From Thozetella sp. PMI_491 (taxonomy: Eukaryota > Ascomycota > Sordariomycetes > Chaetosphaeriales > Chaetosphaeriaceae), in NCBI GenBank assembly GCA_021432635.1, contig MU270026.1, positions 1,205,311 to 1,269,310 of the forward strand: a DNA stretch of 64,000 nt, written 5' to 3'. Each line of letters starts with the position of its first letter. Position 1 is the first letter of the stretch. The translations under genes were made by a program, and so were the position numbers. The notes beneath the pieces were generated by a model. That model did no database searches. It was not told the DNA's origin and saw only the letters and a program-made list of their open reading frames with translations. Shown here one piece after another: positions 22,609-33,970 of the stretch.

Positions 22609-23152
22609 ATGGCGTCATCTCCCAACACTTTCCAGAGCGATGACAGTATCCTCGACCCGGCCATCAAAGCCCACATTACGAGCCTGTATGCAGCGGTGGA
22701 TAGCAACGAGATGGATCTTTGGGGTACCCATTTCACAGAGGACGCTGAGCTGAAGAAGGGTGCCTCGACCGTAAAAGGAAGGCAGAGTAAGGCCGCGTCA
22801 CCAGGAGGTAGTCAAACCGAATTGAGAGAATTTTGCTTGCTGATCCATTATAGACCTGGTCGAGTTATCCAAGAAATCATGGTCCGGCCTTCAGAGCCGT
22901 GACCACATCATCTATGCCGTGTTTCCGTTCGGCCCCAAGGCGGAGGAGATAATGTTGCACGGGCGAAGCCATAACGTGTCTAAGGCAGGCGAAGCAAGTA
23001 CTTTTACTTGGGCAGCACGGATGCACTTCAGGCGAAGTGACGACAGCTCAGTATTGATCGACAAGTACACTATCATTGTGGCAAGTTCACCCTTTCAGCA
23101 CCGCCCACGCCAGAGGGCTGACTAAAGAGTTGTACAGGACCCTTACCCTTAG
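22609..23152 (+). CDS. Small NTF2/SnoaL-like protein
   Basis: Three exons (22609-22786, 22854-23080, 23138-23152) give 139 residues, the size of a single NTF2-like (cone-shaped alpha+beta) domain. The start IKAHITSLYAAVDSNEMDLWGTHF..., with two helices and then the VKGRQ turn, is the usual SnoaL-like opening. The later WAARMHFRRSDDSSVLIDKY fits the curved sheet. The third exon depends on a GC-AG intron (23081-23137). Without that splice the frame continues to a stop at 23125. Proteins of this fold serve as isomerases, hydratases or dehydratases, or only bind small molecules; no catalytic residue is certain here. It stands between the permease and the regulator pair and is convergent with the first regulator. 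Confidence 0.65.
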
Positions 23153-23309
23153 TACCTATATCACCATTGTCAGAAACAGAGTTGAATTGCAGGGAAGATA
23201 TGGGCGCGCATAAGAATGAGCACTGAGAAGTGGGGTTATAGCTATAACACGTATGTATGAATCATTGGTGGCTACACGTTTGTTCTCGCAACGAGGACAG
23301 AGCAATAGT

Positions 23310-25521
23310 TCAATACAGTGGGCTGTCTTCACGAATCGCGATTCTATCTCTGGCAACAGGTTGGCTTGGACCATCGTTGCCTTTGCACATATCCCATAGC
23401 ATCCGTGATGTCGTTCGATGAATACCGCTCTCTTCAAGTTTGCGTATTGATCTGGACAACTCTTGACCCACATCGGGCGCCAGATACCCTAGGGGTTGGC
23501 AGCGAGGAACTGATGTGGCCAAAAGTTCGAAACAGTCACGGTAATTCTCCGCTTTGGGCCACCTCTCGGCGAAGATGGCTAGCGTGGCGCTACAGTCGCG
23601 CAGGGCGTCGCTGACTTCCCTCGGGACATGGATCGCCCTTGCCCATATGATGTACCAAAGAGTTACTGCAGCTCGGAACTGGGATATCACCTATTCTCAT
23701 TAGCCATATTGAGGTGGGGGGGAATGTGCATCTTCGGGTGATCCGCTTACAACTAGCCATGGCTGTGCAACTTGTCTCTTCCTCTGCAGTGACCTGAAAC
23801 TCGAGCAAGCATCACAGGCGGCTCGGATAGCATTATTGGCAATAGCGGAGAAAGCATTTGACCTATAGACCGAACAAACAGAAAGAGTGGTGAGGTGGCC
23901 AATGTGCTGCAGCCAAAGGGGGCTTCGATAGCCGTCGCCATTTTCTACACTATACAGCCCAGCATGAGTTAGAGGTTCTAGGAAAGATAAAGACGGGTAG
24001 GAGATTTGGTGGTCCTGTGGCCGCTTGTGTATCTCGCAACTTTAGCAGGCGGCGGGGACAACAAACCTGTGTTTGGCAAGAACGGCAGGATCCATCCAAT
24101 CCCGCAGACTTTTCTGCATGTGCAACTCCAACTCCGGTGGTATCATGACAGTATGCAGGCCGTCCTTCTCTACCATATGCATGAAGAACGACTGGATCGC
24201 TCTGATCTTGCACACATGGGCAAATGTTTGTAGGTCTGGATACATCTTAGTTTCTCCCCAGTCGCAGTCGGCGAGCCAGGGGAGGTCGTGCTTGGTGTCG
24301 AGTGTAACCTCAAAAAGGGGACTCGAAATGTATAAATCGGGCAGACTGACGGGAGTGCCAAGCGCGGAGCTCACAGCTCTATCTAGACTAAGCATCTCTC
24401 CATTAGTCTGAAGTCGCCATTTGGATGCTCATCTACTTCTTACGAATAAACACACGACCATACTCGAACAGACATTAGGTAGTCTGGATCTTCCGCGTGC
24501 TTGTCCAGCCGGTTGAATCCATTCAGACTCGCGAACTTCATAAGCACGCCGCTGATGTGCGCGATACGCCATGTGTTTTCGGCATGTAACGCAAACATTG
24601 CGGAGAGCAGCATGGCTTGCAGCCGAATGAGCGGGGTGGAAGTTGAGTCTGTCATAATAGACTGCTCGGATTGTGCCCTTGATTTCAGGTGCTGATATTG
24701 GAAGTAGGGTGAGCTGTCATTTTTCGCCTCGATGAGGGACCCCACGGCGAATATCTACGTACGTACTATGTTAGCACCAAAACGTCGCAAAGGATAGCGG
24801 AAAGAACCACACCATGTTCACGAAGAAGGCGGGCCATCCAGCCAGCTCAACACGCTGTCGAGACTTCCACGTCGTATAGTACCCCGAACAGATCTTGATA
24901 TCTAGAAAGGGGTATTGAGGGTGAATGACGGAGAAGTATGTCCGAAAGAAAGATGCAGCAGCAGAGAGAGGGATCTCGTTTGGTGCAGTCCCTGGGGTGC
25001 TGTGCATTCCGATGCTCCTATTCGACAGCCCCGACGAGATGGTTGGCGCCGTTCCAGCTCTGTCGCCGCCTATATCTGGGTTTTCTGGCTGGTTCGGCGA
25101 AACGCGAACGGCCGGCTCACAGTTCGGTATAGAGCGACGAGACCCAAAGTTTGCGTACATCGCGGCTGGCGAACCTTGCCATGGGGTGCGGTTGTCGAGG
25201 CCGTTGCTCCCAATATCGTGGTTCGGCGTCCCGAGTTGAGCCGCATTGAGCGGATCGAGCCCGAATACTGGGTGAAGGAGCTCATCGAGATAGCTCTGGC
25301 TCCAGAGAGTGGGAGAGTGGTTGACGACCGAATTCTGCTGGGAACTCGCGGGCGACGCTGTTGTGTTGCGTGGTGCTGCAGGATCGTCAGCGCGAATATA
25401 AATTAGCACGAAGGAAGAGCTGCCAAATACCAACACCAGCCGGCTCATCTTCACTTCCGCATTGCTGGTCCCTTCGTCGCTTTCTGTTCTCGCGCAGGGC
25501 CGACAGTGTTGGAAGCGACAT
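23310..25521 (-). CDS. Fungal-specific transcription factor domain protein, no intact zinc cluster seen
   Basis: Reading leftwards from ATG at 25521, exons join through GT..AG introns to the stop at 23310. The protein carries the fungal_trans middle homology region: FFRTYFSVIHPQYPFLDI, PLIRLQAMLLSAMFALH, VRVWSCVYSLDRAVSSALG, QRKRQVAQPWLV and DALRDCSATLAIFAERW. Segment by segment it matches the divergently transcribed regulator at 26173-28935, so the two are paralogues. The N-terminus is odd. The partner has a perfect Zn2Cys6 finger there; this one has only a basic stretch (RENRKRRRDQQC) with cysteines missing, and in another frame a lone HCRPC. Either the finger is lost or degenerate, or it sits in an upstream exon I could not find. 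It could then act as a dimer partner or antagonist (inference). The N-terminal exon is uncertain. Confidence 0.7.
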
Positions 25522-26172
25522 GGTAGCGCGCCGTGAGCTATCAGTCAAGCTCACGGCTGTGTGGGGGATTCGGGGGCTCCGTCCCCGGGATTGAGCCTGT
25601 CATCGGTCGTAGGGTGCAGCGTAGTGAGGCTATAAAGATGGCGTCGTATATGCGATAGACACGCAATACCGGTTGCGCAGGAACTTGGCTGCTTCAAAAT
25701 AGCCGCGATGATAGGTGGCGGGAAGGGTCGAGGTTGATGAAGTCGTCGCAGTGAGGAGAAGCGGCGAGGGCGACGAGATCTCCCGTCTCCACACCCCAAA
25801 CTGTCGGCAACTTGTGCGTACCCACCGATACCCAGAGTCGGGCCCCATGCTTGGAGCATGCCAGCAGCCCCTTTGTTGCTTGCAGCACACGAGTGGGGAA
25901 GAGGGCTCAGCACACTAGCTCGGCGCCCAGGCCTCTTCTCTCTTCATGCACAGCACAGAGCAAGGAGAGGGGCCTCGCTCCACTGTCCCCCAAGCCGGCA
26001 TCGGGGAAAAAAAAAGTCCTAGCCCCAAGCGCAGTAGGTGGAAATTAAGAGACAAAGTTCAGCGGTATCCGCAATTTGGGGCTCGTGACGACATGCCGTC
26101 CGATAGTCTTGCTAACAAGGCTGGTGTCGCTAAGGTCAGCTCGAGTCGGAGTTCAGAGAGTGCGTGCAAGAG
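25522..26172. promoter_or_regulatory. Bidirectional promoter of the two regulators
   Basis: 650 bp between divergent starts. It contains GTCCGATA at 26098-26105 (reverse of TATCGGAC), 68 bp before the plus-strand ATG, compatible with autoregulation. I searched the minus strand for the missing CxxC finger exon of the left gene and found none. Confidence 0.45.
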
Positions 26173-28935
26173 ATGTCGAACCAGCCAGAGCCAGAGCAAG
26201 GGACATCCAAGAGACAGAAGCAATTAGCATGTCAACGCTGTCGTCGTCGGAAACAGAAGGTGAGCGGCATCATGCTCACCCTACGGCGCGGCCTTAGTTC
26301 TGACCAGTTCTCTTCCAAGTGCACTGAGACTCGGCCCTGCGAAAACTGCACCCAGTCCGGGTCCGGTATGGGCTTTTCGGTGCTTGTTTATCTGTTCCAA
26401 TATTATTCTAATCATACGCAGAGTGTATTCCGTTTGAAACTGCGGCCCTAAAGCCCGGCCCCCAGCATGAGTACGTTCTCTCAACCTATCGAGCGCAACC
26501 TTGCTCTATATCCCCTACGCGGTCAACTGGCTTACTATCAGCTTAGCTACGTACAACGCCTAGAAGAACGAGTCGCGGAGTTAGAATCGCTTCTTCCCCA
26601 AGAGAGTCTTGACCACATCACCGCTGCAGGGCGACGTTCATCCAGATCCCTGCCACCCACGCAGCCGCTGCCAGCACTTGGCCCGCCGATACCACCCCCC
26701 GGGTCTGTGCCAGTGGCAGGACCCATCCTAGCGTCTGGTTCTATATCAAGATTCGGGGCCCAGGTCCAGGTAAGGGGCTTAGCTAGAGTTACCGATCGTT
26801 CACGTTGTTTGGCTTGTCCCTAATTACGCTTCCTCTTAAGACTGTCTCACAACCGCCAATCGTGGCACCCTTTATGTCTTCCGAGCAGGACCACCCAGCT
26901 TTCCCGGATCACCTGGAGGACTCTCCCGCCGAATATCAAACAGTCCATCTAAGGAGTCCGACGCCTCTAGCGAATGCGCCGATCGACGTGCTGAGTCCGG
27001 CCCTACTCGGGGCTGTAGCGGGCATCTACAGTAGCGCAAACCCCCGCGCACAGGACGATGCTGCAATTGAAGAGCCCGACCTGGACCTGGAACTCGAAAG
27101 ATTCCTCATCCATACCTTCTTTGAAATGGCTCATTCCCAATACCCAATTTTGCTGAAGCACGAGTTTTTGCAATGGGCGGAGTCGTGGAGATCAGGCGCC
27201 GACGCTCTATCCAACACAACGATGTGGAGAGGATTCTTCATATACATGGTAGGCGCTCTGTCGGGATTGTTTGAGCAATACGCTAGATACCAGTGCCATC
27301 GTTCTTCTAATGCGGTCTAAGGTATATGCTATTGCGTTTCTGATGACCAAGTCTCGCATTAACGGGCCGGCCAGATCGCAGGTAGGCGAGGTGTAGTGTC
27401 CAAAACGCCTAGTGTCATGGGTGCTAACCGGCTCTCTTAGGCTTTCTTCACGCTTGCTACTTCTAGATACCTACCATGTCTAATGATGACGCCCAGCCCT
27501 CTAGTTCGCGCCCAAGGGCTTCTGTTGCTTACTGTCTACGCACTACACATGCCCTCGCAGGAGACGATTATTACTCTATCCTCGTGCGTGTCTAGGTTCT
27601 GCGTCATGTCCCAGCTGCATCTTGCCGAGACCGAACCTCCACCGGTCAATATTGAAGCGTTCATACAAATCCAGCTGCGACGGAGGGTATTCTGGTGTGC
27701 ATATGCGATCGATCGAGCAGTCTGTAGCTCTTATGATTTGCCAGTCTCGATATCTGACAACCACATAACTGTGCAGGTAAAACCCCGCCGCCCTTGATTC
27801 ACACTGGTATGGAGCACCGCTGAACCCGTTTGCAGATATTCGACAACATCGACGACGACCAGCTCCTCACCGTGGCCTCGTCAGCCCAACGGGGGTCGCG
27901 GTTTGCGGGGTCCGATTCGGCCACTAGCATATCATCGGCTCTCTACACGTTCGTTGGCCGCCAAATTGAATCAGAAATTCAAGAAACTGTTCTTGGCAAA
28001 AACTTTGTGGAAAATGCCGAGGAGACGTTCACTTGGCGTGCGAAAATCCTAGAGAAGTTGAAACGCTGGAACGGGCAGTTCACGATATCCACAGAATCGT
28101 CGCACAGGGGATATGCCAGTTCCCGGTGGCTCAAAATGATCTATTACTACAACATAATCATGCTGTACCGCCCATCGAGGATAATTTCTTCCGGGATAGC
28201 CGGCGATTTGTCTGTTCAGGCTTGTTGCCAGGCGCTGCTGCTATTTCGGCGGTTTCAAATGGCTCGCGAAATTGCTCAGCCATGGCTTGGGGTGAGGTCG
28301 ACCCTCTTCCTTCTTACCTCTCGCATCGTACCTTATCCGATTCTCTTGTTGAAAGAAGGTATAGCTCACGTTTCCATGCATATGCTTAGCTTCTCACCCA
28401 GTTCCAAATTGGCGTGACCCTGTTGTATTGCTTCTTCGCCACACCGCCACTGCAGTGGAAACCTTCATACAAGTCGGCCGATGTGCCAGACGCCATCCGT
28501 GCCTGCTCTAGCACCTTGGCAATACTCGCAGAACGCTGGGCGGAAACCGAATGCATCCGAGACATCTTTGAGATATTAGCGCGCGAGATCCCACTAGGAG
28601 AGACGTGGGGACGACCACAAAGGATCAGCCTGGATGGGACAGCCGTCATTCAGGAGAATTGGGAGAGGATGCGTAAAATCGTGCTCCACCGTCCAACGCT
28701 GAGAATGATACATGAAATGGCACACGAACAGTTCACCGAATCCGCCGAAATATCTACTAGGATGGAAGTGTATCCCGCCCCCACAGATGCTGCCGAGTCA
28801 ACAATGGCCATCTTCGAAGGAATTGATTTGCAGTGGGTGGATCCACCAGGCCAACCACCTCTTACCCTGGGGCCTCGGTTCGGGATAGAAAGTGACGCCG
28901 GAGCATTTGCCGACGAAGGAAGATTTCAGCTATGA
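26173..28935 (+). CDS. Zn2Cys6 transcription factor
   Basis: Nuclear regulator with an N-terminal GAL4-type zinc cluster assembled over three exons: LACQRCRRRKQK, then CTETRPCENCTQSG, then SECIPFE. This gives the six cysteines in the spacing C-x2-C-x6-C-x5-C-x2-C-x6-C. A coiled-coil dimerisation stretch (VQRLEERVAELESLL) and a Pro-rich linker follow, then the fungal_trans domain (LERFLIHTFFEMAHSQYPIL, RRRVFWCAYAIDRAVCSSY, MIYYYNIIMLYRPSR) and a conserved tail (DAIRACSSTLAILAERWAET). About nine short introns join in frame. It lies beside the amine oxidase and is divergent from its own paralogue. A dimer of this type would recognise paired CGG triplets, which fits the CGGAC elements in the cluster promoters (inference). 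Confidence 0.85.
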
Positions 28936-29140
28936 TTGACTAGAGGCTAATGAATGACATGGCGTATTGCGAGTAGTCAAAAAGGCAACCCCTGCAATTG
29001 AAGTCTGTCTATATCTTATATTGAATCACATGGTTTTCATTCGTTGAAATATGTGAACTTTCAACTAGGATCCCTACTGCTCAAGGTCGCCAGACATGGC
29101 AGCTGCTTAAGGCAGAGTTGACCGAGGTACGAACCACACT

Positions 29141-31309
29141 TCAAAGCTTCGGGCCGCAGCAGTCAGCTTTGTTCTGCTGCTCTTCATACAGGATGCTTTG
29201 GTTTGATCGCTGGGTACTCTGCGGGACATCTAGGGCAGGGTTCTGCTCGAAGAACCCGCTTGGCTTCAAGCTTACAGTCATGGTTTCGCATGGCATGACG
29301 GGGTAGTCCTCTGGGCGCGGGTTGTGGGTCAGGCTGATGGAATGCCACACGACGATGTCCTCGTTGTCGACTCTGTCTCCTCGCGCCGCCCACATGCCGA
29401 GATCGCCCTTTCCAGAGATGGCACCGGCCCTTGGTACGTCATCGGGAAGCGATTGGTAAGTATAGTCACCCGCAGCGTAAAGCTCACCGTCTCTGTACGA
29501 CGTCACCCAATATGGCTGCAAGGCATACTTGGCTCGCTTACCATGCCACGACTGAGGATGCGCTAGCAGCATCTGCTTCTGCGGACTATGGATAGTGTAG
29601 GCAACAGGCCGACCGGATACTTTGTTGATGACGGACGGATTGATGATCTTGTGGACTCGGTTCGGCTGGGCTTCCGAGTAGCCCGATCTCATGACAGCTC
29701 TTCGTTTTGTGACGTACCCGACGCCTACTGGGTTGTTGGCGTCGAACGGCATAGCTAATGAATCCTCTTCGATAAACGTGTTCCTATCTCCATCGAGAGC
29801 CGGGTCGATCCGCAACGAGAACACGTGCTGGTGGTAGGGGGCCATCACCCCCTCATTGACGTTGACACCCCATGGCACTGTCACCCCCCGCGCGATGGGT
29901 ACTGTGGATAGAATTCCAGTGGCCTGGATGCGGTAGTGAAGCGCAGCCGCCTGGTCGAAGTGCCACATGAATATGTACTCATAGTTGCCGACAGTGATGA
30001 TAGTCTGCAGCACCAACACCCGTGAGCGCACGATTGAAACCTCCTTCGTAGCTCCATCGGTGTGCTTCCACCCGATACCATCATCAATCTCGTGCATGCA
30101 AATTGCATTCGGTTTCTCCACCGGTCTGCCTTGAGAATCGCTAATGTTAAAAGAGAAGTACTGAGAGCCAAAAAAAAGTCAGTTGTGCCACCGCAAGTCA
30201 AAAAGGAGCGTTGCGTTACCTTGATAAGTCCCAGGCAATCGCACCCCAGCGATAAGTTGTTCGCAGCAACCCCCGCGCCGATATCCCCCACGTCGAAGAC
30301 ACTCTTTCTCGAATATGGAGTCCGAGGGTCGCCGTACGGTACGAACATCTCGCTCAGGCTTAGACGGTGGAAAAGTTCCCGACCATCGTACGTCACGTCA
30401 TGAATAACCATACCTTCACGCCAATTGAAGCCCACTCGGAAGCGCCATTTCTGCCACTGTACGAGATGCCCATCTACCGTGAAGGATGCACCGAGAGGTT
30501 GATGGACAGTCAGTGGCTTGAGATCCGCTCTCTTAGGCTCAGACTGTAAGTCATGGTGCCATTCCTTGGGTGTATGGAACTGGAACTTCGCATCGGAATT
30601 GACGCCATGATCTGCCCCGATAGGCAGCTCCATGATGTCGACAAGCTCCTTAGTGATGTAGTCAATAATGGGGGAAAATGGTAGCGGGTTATCGTAAGCA
30701 TTGGATCCGGGATGTGACTGGTATTTCGCGTATAAGTAGCACTTTACAAAGAGTTATATTAATAAGGCGCGCCTCGTTGTGTTGTTTGTGTAAGGCTCAG
30801 GGCTGAGTCAAGTGGATGGGCGGTGGTGTTTCGATGCATCTTACCTGTGCAAGCCTCTTGTCCATCTCCTCAGAGTCTCGGCCGTATGGCCAGGTGTCGC
30901 ATACGACCACCATGTCATTAGGAAGGCCATATTGCTTAATGCGCTCAATGACCTTCGGATGACTTAGGCACTTATCTCGGACCTCGATAACTTCGTCCAT
31001 GTCGGCCTGCCCATGGTATTTGGAATCGAGTTTTTCCACTTTCTCGACTTTGGCCATGTCAAGATTTACTGATGCTAAGTACAAGTCGGCGGTTTGCCGG
31101 CGATAATACAACGACGACGCCCTTCGAGTAGGCGTGGGTGGCAGAAAGGATCCATTTCTTTCTGCAGCCAAGAACTTCCTCAGCTCTGCCTTGGGTGGCT
31201 CGATTAGCACAATATTCTTGAAATGTATATTGTTCTCTGGGTTGAGGCCTGTGATCAAGGCAGCCACCGTGGCGATCTCGGTCGGCGTTAGAGGGTCAAG
31301 AGGGTGCAT
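29141..31309 (-). CDS. Copper amine oxidase (primary amine oxidase)
   Basis: Oxidises primary amines to aldehydes, releasing ammonia and hydrogen peroxide. Three exons (31309-30845, 30741-30220, 30160-29141) encode 668 residues, normal for fungal enzymes. The topaquinone precursor tyrosine sits in VGNYEYIFMWHFDQ, the catalytic-base region reads SVFDVGDIGAG, the first two copper histidines are in PYHQHVFSLRIDP and the third in VVWHSISLTHNPR. All required residues are therefore present. The N-terminal N2/N3 domains (HPLDPLTPTEIATVAALI) are intact. The protein ends in PKL, a plausible peroxisomal PTS1 tripeptide, the usual site for these enzymes. It is oriented towards the Zn2Cys6 gene, with stops 205 bp apart. 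It probably feeds aldehyde to the neighbouring dehydrogenase. Confidence 0.92.
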
Positions 31310-31543
31310 TTCTTTTCTTTTGCGGCCTAGTCGGCGCTTGACCGGGGGGATTAAAAATGCAGTAAAGATATACCCGTGGTGTACCTTAGCTTTCGATTCA
31401 ACCTGACTTGTGTCAGAAGTACTAGGAGAGTGAGTTTCTGTGACACTTCATGCCGCGATAATCCCTCTTTATCCACCTGTCATAGTTTATGCCTACCGCC
31501 TGCTTCGGTCGATATCCCGGGACATGTGGATCCTGCACTGCTT

Positions 31544-31699
31544 TTCGGACCTCTCCCTTTAGCGTCCGACGAGCGGGAGGAGCCAATGCCAATTCGCAGC
31601 GGCCAATGTCCAATCAAAGCCGCTCCGGCTCGTCCGCCCGCACCAGTAGGCCGATATGTCCTAGTCGAGCAGGCACAGGGGTATCGACTCGTATCGGAC
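31544..31699. promoter_or_regulatory. TCGGAC elements upstream of the amine oxidase
   Basis: TCGGAC at 31545-31550, its reverse GTCCGA at 31564-31569, and TCGGAC again at 31694-31699 (as TATCGGAC). They lie 235-390 bp upstream of the amine oxidase ATG and match the core of the repeated element in the permease and aminotransferase/dehydrogenase promoters. Function inferred from recurrence. Confidence 0.4.
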
Positions 31700-32977
31700 A
31701 AGCCGGTTATCTGTTAGCGGAGATGGACTGCAATTCCGCTTGGTTTTCACAGCTTCGGAGTCACCTGAGTAGGGATTGGCTAGAGGTAAAAATATTAGAT
31801 AATTGGCTATCGGAATCATCACGATTTATCGCCGCCGGTTCGGGGCTAGTTGCGCTTTCGGGAATGACAACGACAGCTTGCCACCTTGGAGACCCAAGAC
31901 CCATCCAGTGAAGACATGGTCAAAATTGGTAGACTCATACACCACAGCATTACATGACACATCCTTGGCCGCATGGTGTACATGCAAAGATAGTGCGGTT
32001 CTATCTGTTTACGAAGGGTTCTATTTTAACAAGGCACTCCTTCGCTAGCAGTGACCCCTTCTTGGCTCCAGGGTTTCAACCCGGCCGTATCAGCGGGTAT
32101 CTAGCTGCCAAAACCAGCAGCCTAGCGTTCTAAACCCTCGTCTCTAGCTAATTCTACTTTTCTTTCATCATTTTCTTTTAATTATTTCGTCAAAAGTCGC
32201 GCAGCTAGGTCCCTGCGTTAGTTCAATTGGGCAAATAGCATGATAGAAGGCTGACTAAAATACACTACAGTTCTTAGGAAGAGATCGTTCGTAGTAATAG
32301 CAGCTACGGGTTGTACTAATAGGAGTTGCGGATCGCTGATTAGGAATAGTACTTACTATTTGCATAATCATTTGGCAACCGTCATCTACGTAAGTTTAAT
32401 TAAGCTCGTCGAATCTCTTCCACCTGGTTAGGTCTTCGGTTCAAGAAGAAGGAAGTTGCCTCCGGGTCAACACTCAAGCCGACGCACAGTCGCGTCCGAA
32501 AAAGGTAAGGTTGAACCCAGGATAGCAGTAGCATCTCAAGCATTGGCGTCGGAGCTGTGCACCACGTCGCCTATACTGTGCCAGTTGAGACATCGGATCT
32601 GGTGTGCAACTTGCTTCGTTATGCATCGGACCGCGTGTAAGTTACTCGAGCGAGCGAAAGCTCACACAGACAGTCTTGGCCTGCCGTGCATGCCGTACTT
32701 GGTACTTAACGGGATACTTTGCTAATTTCGCCGATCTCGTATTCACTATATCAGCTAAGGATATTGCGTCCACATCTAGAGGTGGATAACGTGTAAAGGG
32801 AGGTAGCGAAGTGGCTAGGGGAGCTTCAACTAGCCTGTGTTTCTCAGGCGTTGACAGCGTACACGCCTTTTAAGATCTTAAGGTAGACAGCAGAAGAGAA
32901 GGATTATTGAGTTTTTAAAGTAGATACTTTATTTCCCTACCAGGAGGTTAATATAGTTGTGTGAGTAGCAGCACCCG

Positions 32978-32997
32978 GTCGGTCATAAAAGACCGAC
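32978..32997. repeat. Short perfect inverted repeat (hairpin)
   Basis: Arms GTCGGTC and GACCGAC of 7 bp around an ATAAAA loop. It is isolated in the gene-free stretch. It could be a relic or chance. Confidence 0.4.
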
Positions 32998-33970
32998 GAT
33001 CAATATACCGAATATTGCCCAAAAGTGTGCTCAGTCAGCCTGTATAGATGGCTACCTAGCCAAAATCAATTCACTCTACGTAGATGCAAGATAAATCCTT
33101 TGGGCTAGGCCCATACCGATTGAGCGACCTTGCACGATTTATTACCCCGAACACGGTTGGTGAGCAATTGACAATAGTCAATATACTTCCCTCTCACCTC
33201 TAGTCGTCGAGATAGTCAGAAATCAGCCTTGCGCAACGACCCGGTAGATGCATACCTACCTAGGGACCAGGGGATAGATAATTGAGCAAGTTCAGCCGCT
33301 GCACCTCGCCAGCAGTCACACTACGGTACGTAAATAGATACTCGGGTTCACCATTTATAAAGCATTCAAGCAAATTAGCCGCATTTTCTATATATTCTGT
33401 AGCGAACAGTGTGTTACCTTGGCAGATTCTCGCCTACCAAGAATCCTAGCTAGTGTTAACAGGGAAGGAGATTCCAGTCTATTGAAATGAAACGAGTTAC
33501 CCTAATGTTGGTATATATACTCTCAACATTGAGGTGCTGAGATTTAACAAGCTGAGGGTTCAATTCGACTTGATGGATAGTCAAATCTTGACTAGCCAGC
33601 CATGAGAGTGCTTTACCCCACGACGACTGCAGCCATGTCAACTACTCGGAAGCCACCGGATAGTAGACGCTGATTTTGTAGCTGCGACATGTGCTTTAGC
33701 CGGCGGAACTACTTAGGCGATAAGGAAGCCCGACCTGGTCCCGGGGCTGCTCAAATTGGAGTCTTAGTGTGGGTTGAACAAGATCGGTCACCTGCTAGCT
33801 CGACCTCGGTTCGCATAAGGGCATGTCGACACACCCCACGATGACCACTACGATGTTCTCATACGCGTCTGAATCTTTTTTGGACTTCGAAGAGGTGGAA
33901 ATGGCACCATGCCTACCGGTAGCAAATCTAGCCCACTCTCTGCCAGAGTCATTCGGTATCTTTGACTGCC

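Larger units (their letters stand above)
31310..33970. other. Long non-coding stretch
   Basis: 2.66 kb without a supported gene. The left 400 bp is the amine oxidase promoter with TCGGAC elements. The rest has many stops in all frames, is AT-rich in places, and shows only short frames; one contains CRACR but nothing else of a zinc cluster. It may include old repeat or transposon relics, which I cannot identify. A small hairpin at 32978-32997 is listed separately. Confidence 0.5.

Noticed and set aside
24915..25406. Plus-strand frames of up to 163 codons
   Set aside because: They are the complement of the fungal_trans regulator exon on the minus strand. No motif.
25551..25913. Minus-strand frame of 120 codons upstream of the left regulator
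   Set aside because: Tested as the missing zinc-cluster exon; it has no CxxC pattern and is low-complexity Pro/Ser-rich sequence.
11883..31309. Benzoxazolinone-degradation (FDB-type) cluster of Fusarium as the identity of the metabolic set
   Set aside because: There is only a superficial resemblance in GABA/amine-type genes. I see no metallo-beta-lactamase or arylamine N-acyltransferase, the hallmark genes, in this window.
32604..32789. Frame containing LACRACR, like the start of a Zn2Cys6 finger
   Set aside because: The basic loop and the remaining four cysteines are absent, and no fungal_trans region follows.
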